The notes under the pieces were generated by a model that did no database searches, was not told the DNA's origin, and saw only the letters and a list, made by a program, of their open reading frames with translations. DNA of 64,000 nucleotides from Prorocentrum cordatum (taxonomy: Eukaryota; Sar; Dinophyceae; Prorocentrales; Prorocentraceae), in contig CAUYUJ010019341.1 of assembly GCA_963575745.1 (NCBI GenBank), positions 118,028-182,027 of the forward strand. Reading direction: 5' to 3'. Position 1 is the first letter of the stretch. Each line of letters begins with the position of its first letter. A program made the translations under genes and the position numbers. This document shows, piece by piece, positions 63,571 through 64,000 of the stretch.

Positions 63571-63744
63571 TAAGGATCACCTCCTGGAAACACCTTCTCG
63601 ACCACATGCGCGTGCAGCCACCATGCATCTACTAGGCGCAGTTCGGCTCGTGCTTAGCCGATGGTAAGCGCAAACGGCGCCTGCGACTGGAGCCACACTT
63701 TTGAAGACCGCCCGCCCGCCAAACGTTGCCAATGATAAGCTGGA

Positions 63745-64000
63745 GGACCGTACATGGAGAGGAGGTCTCAGGCGAAGCGCCCGTGCCGCCCTATCGACTG
63801 GCATCAGGTTGCGAGAAGGAGGAGCTATCTAGAGGGAGGGAGGAGGAGCAGGAGCAGGAGTAGGAGCAGGAGCAGGAGGAGCACGACGAACACGACGATG
63901 GCATTGGCGAAGACGATGGCGCTGGCGACGAGGGGGAGGAGGTGGAGGAGGAGGAGGAGGAGGAGGAGAAGGAGGAGAAGGAGAAGGAGGAGGGAGGGGA
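63745..64000 (+). repeat. Second copy of the 57.1-57.4 kb dispersed segment with GGA array
   Basis: See the entry at 57115. The GGA array runs off the window end. Confidence 0.7.

Overview
The window reads as nuclear DNA of a dinoflagellate. The evidence is very high GC, kilobases of trinucleotide arrays, GC- and GA-donor introns, LINE-type retroelements with an RNase H domain and a zinc tail, and a complete 22-nt dinoflagellate spliced-leader sequence (DinoSL, reverse strand, 6114-6135) fossilised in the genome. I see no rRNA, tRNA, CRISPR array, bacterial operon or plasmid feature. Two 100-base N gaps (3329-3428, 45817-45916) mark scaffold joins.

The backbone is one plus-strand gene for phosphate acetyltransferase (Pta, acetyl-CoA + Pi to acetyl phosphate + CoA). 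Its exons are scattered over about 52 kb: 1479-1640, 2061-2413, 2618-3204, 12801-12899, 14032-14109, 33576-33665, up to 45917-46005, and 53598-53642 with the stop codon. The N-terminal P-loop part lies upstream of the window, and the exon with the FPDLN-type segment is missing, probably in the second gap. All the exons that are visible join in frame. Nearly every intron starts with the same dinucleotide as the exon that follows it (GC/GC, GT/GT, GA/GA), and two interspersed repeats (here A and B) sit beside exon edges, so the introns look introner-like.

The introns hold the rest. Intron 3 (3.2-12.8 kb) has GGA/GAT arrays, a frameshifted retroposed cDNA still carrying its DinoSL tag (minus strand, 4986-6135), and a decayed plus-strand LINE (about 6.4-11.2 kb). 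Intron 5 (14.1-33.6 kb) holds a 16-kb plus-strand block (16.4-32.3 kb) of broken coding segments from several protein families, among them a transposase-like protein and an endonuclease/exonuclease/phosphatase (EEP) domain. That block carries at least 31 copies of a 14-bp imperfect palindrome, TCCGCGGTNGCGGA. The 33.7-45.8 kb interval has a second, minus-strand LINE (about 34.5-40.1 kb), a MITE-like family, and AAC/ACT arrays. Intron 8 (46.0-53.6 kb) has partial copies of exon 8, GTT-anchored repeats, a 138-142-bp triplicate, a 990-bp tandem duplication and a 352-bp tandem duplication.

Downstream of pta (53.6-64 kb) I find mostly arrays, minisatellites, one more A repeat on each strand, a 198-bp foldback element whose relative lies at 376-480, and only weak exon candidates.

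The strongest leads for something undescribed are the palindrome-studded coding block, the introner-like A/B repeats and direct-repeat introns of pta, the DinoSL-tagged retrocopy set inside a GGA array, and the two small inverted-repeat element families.
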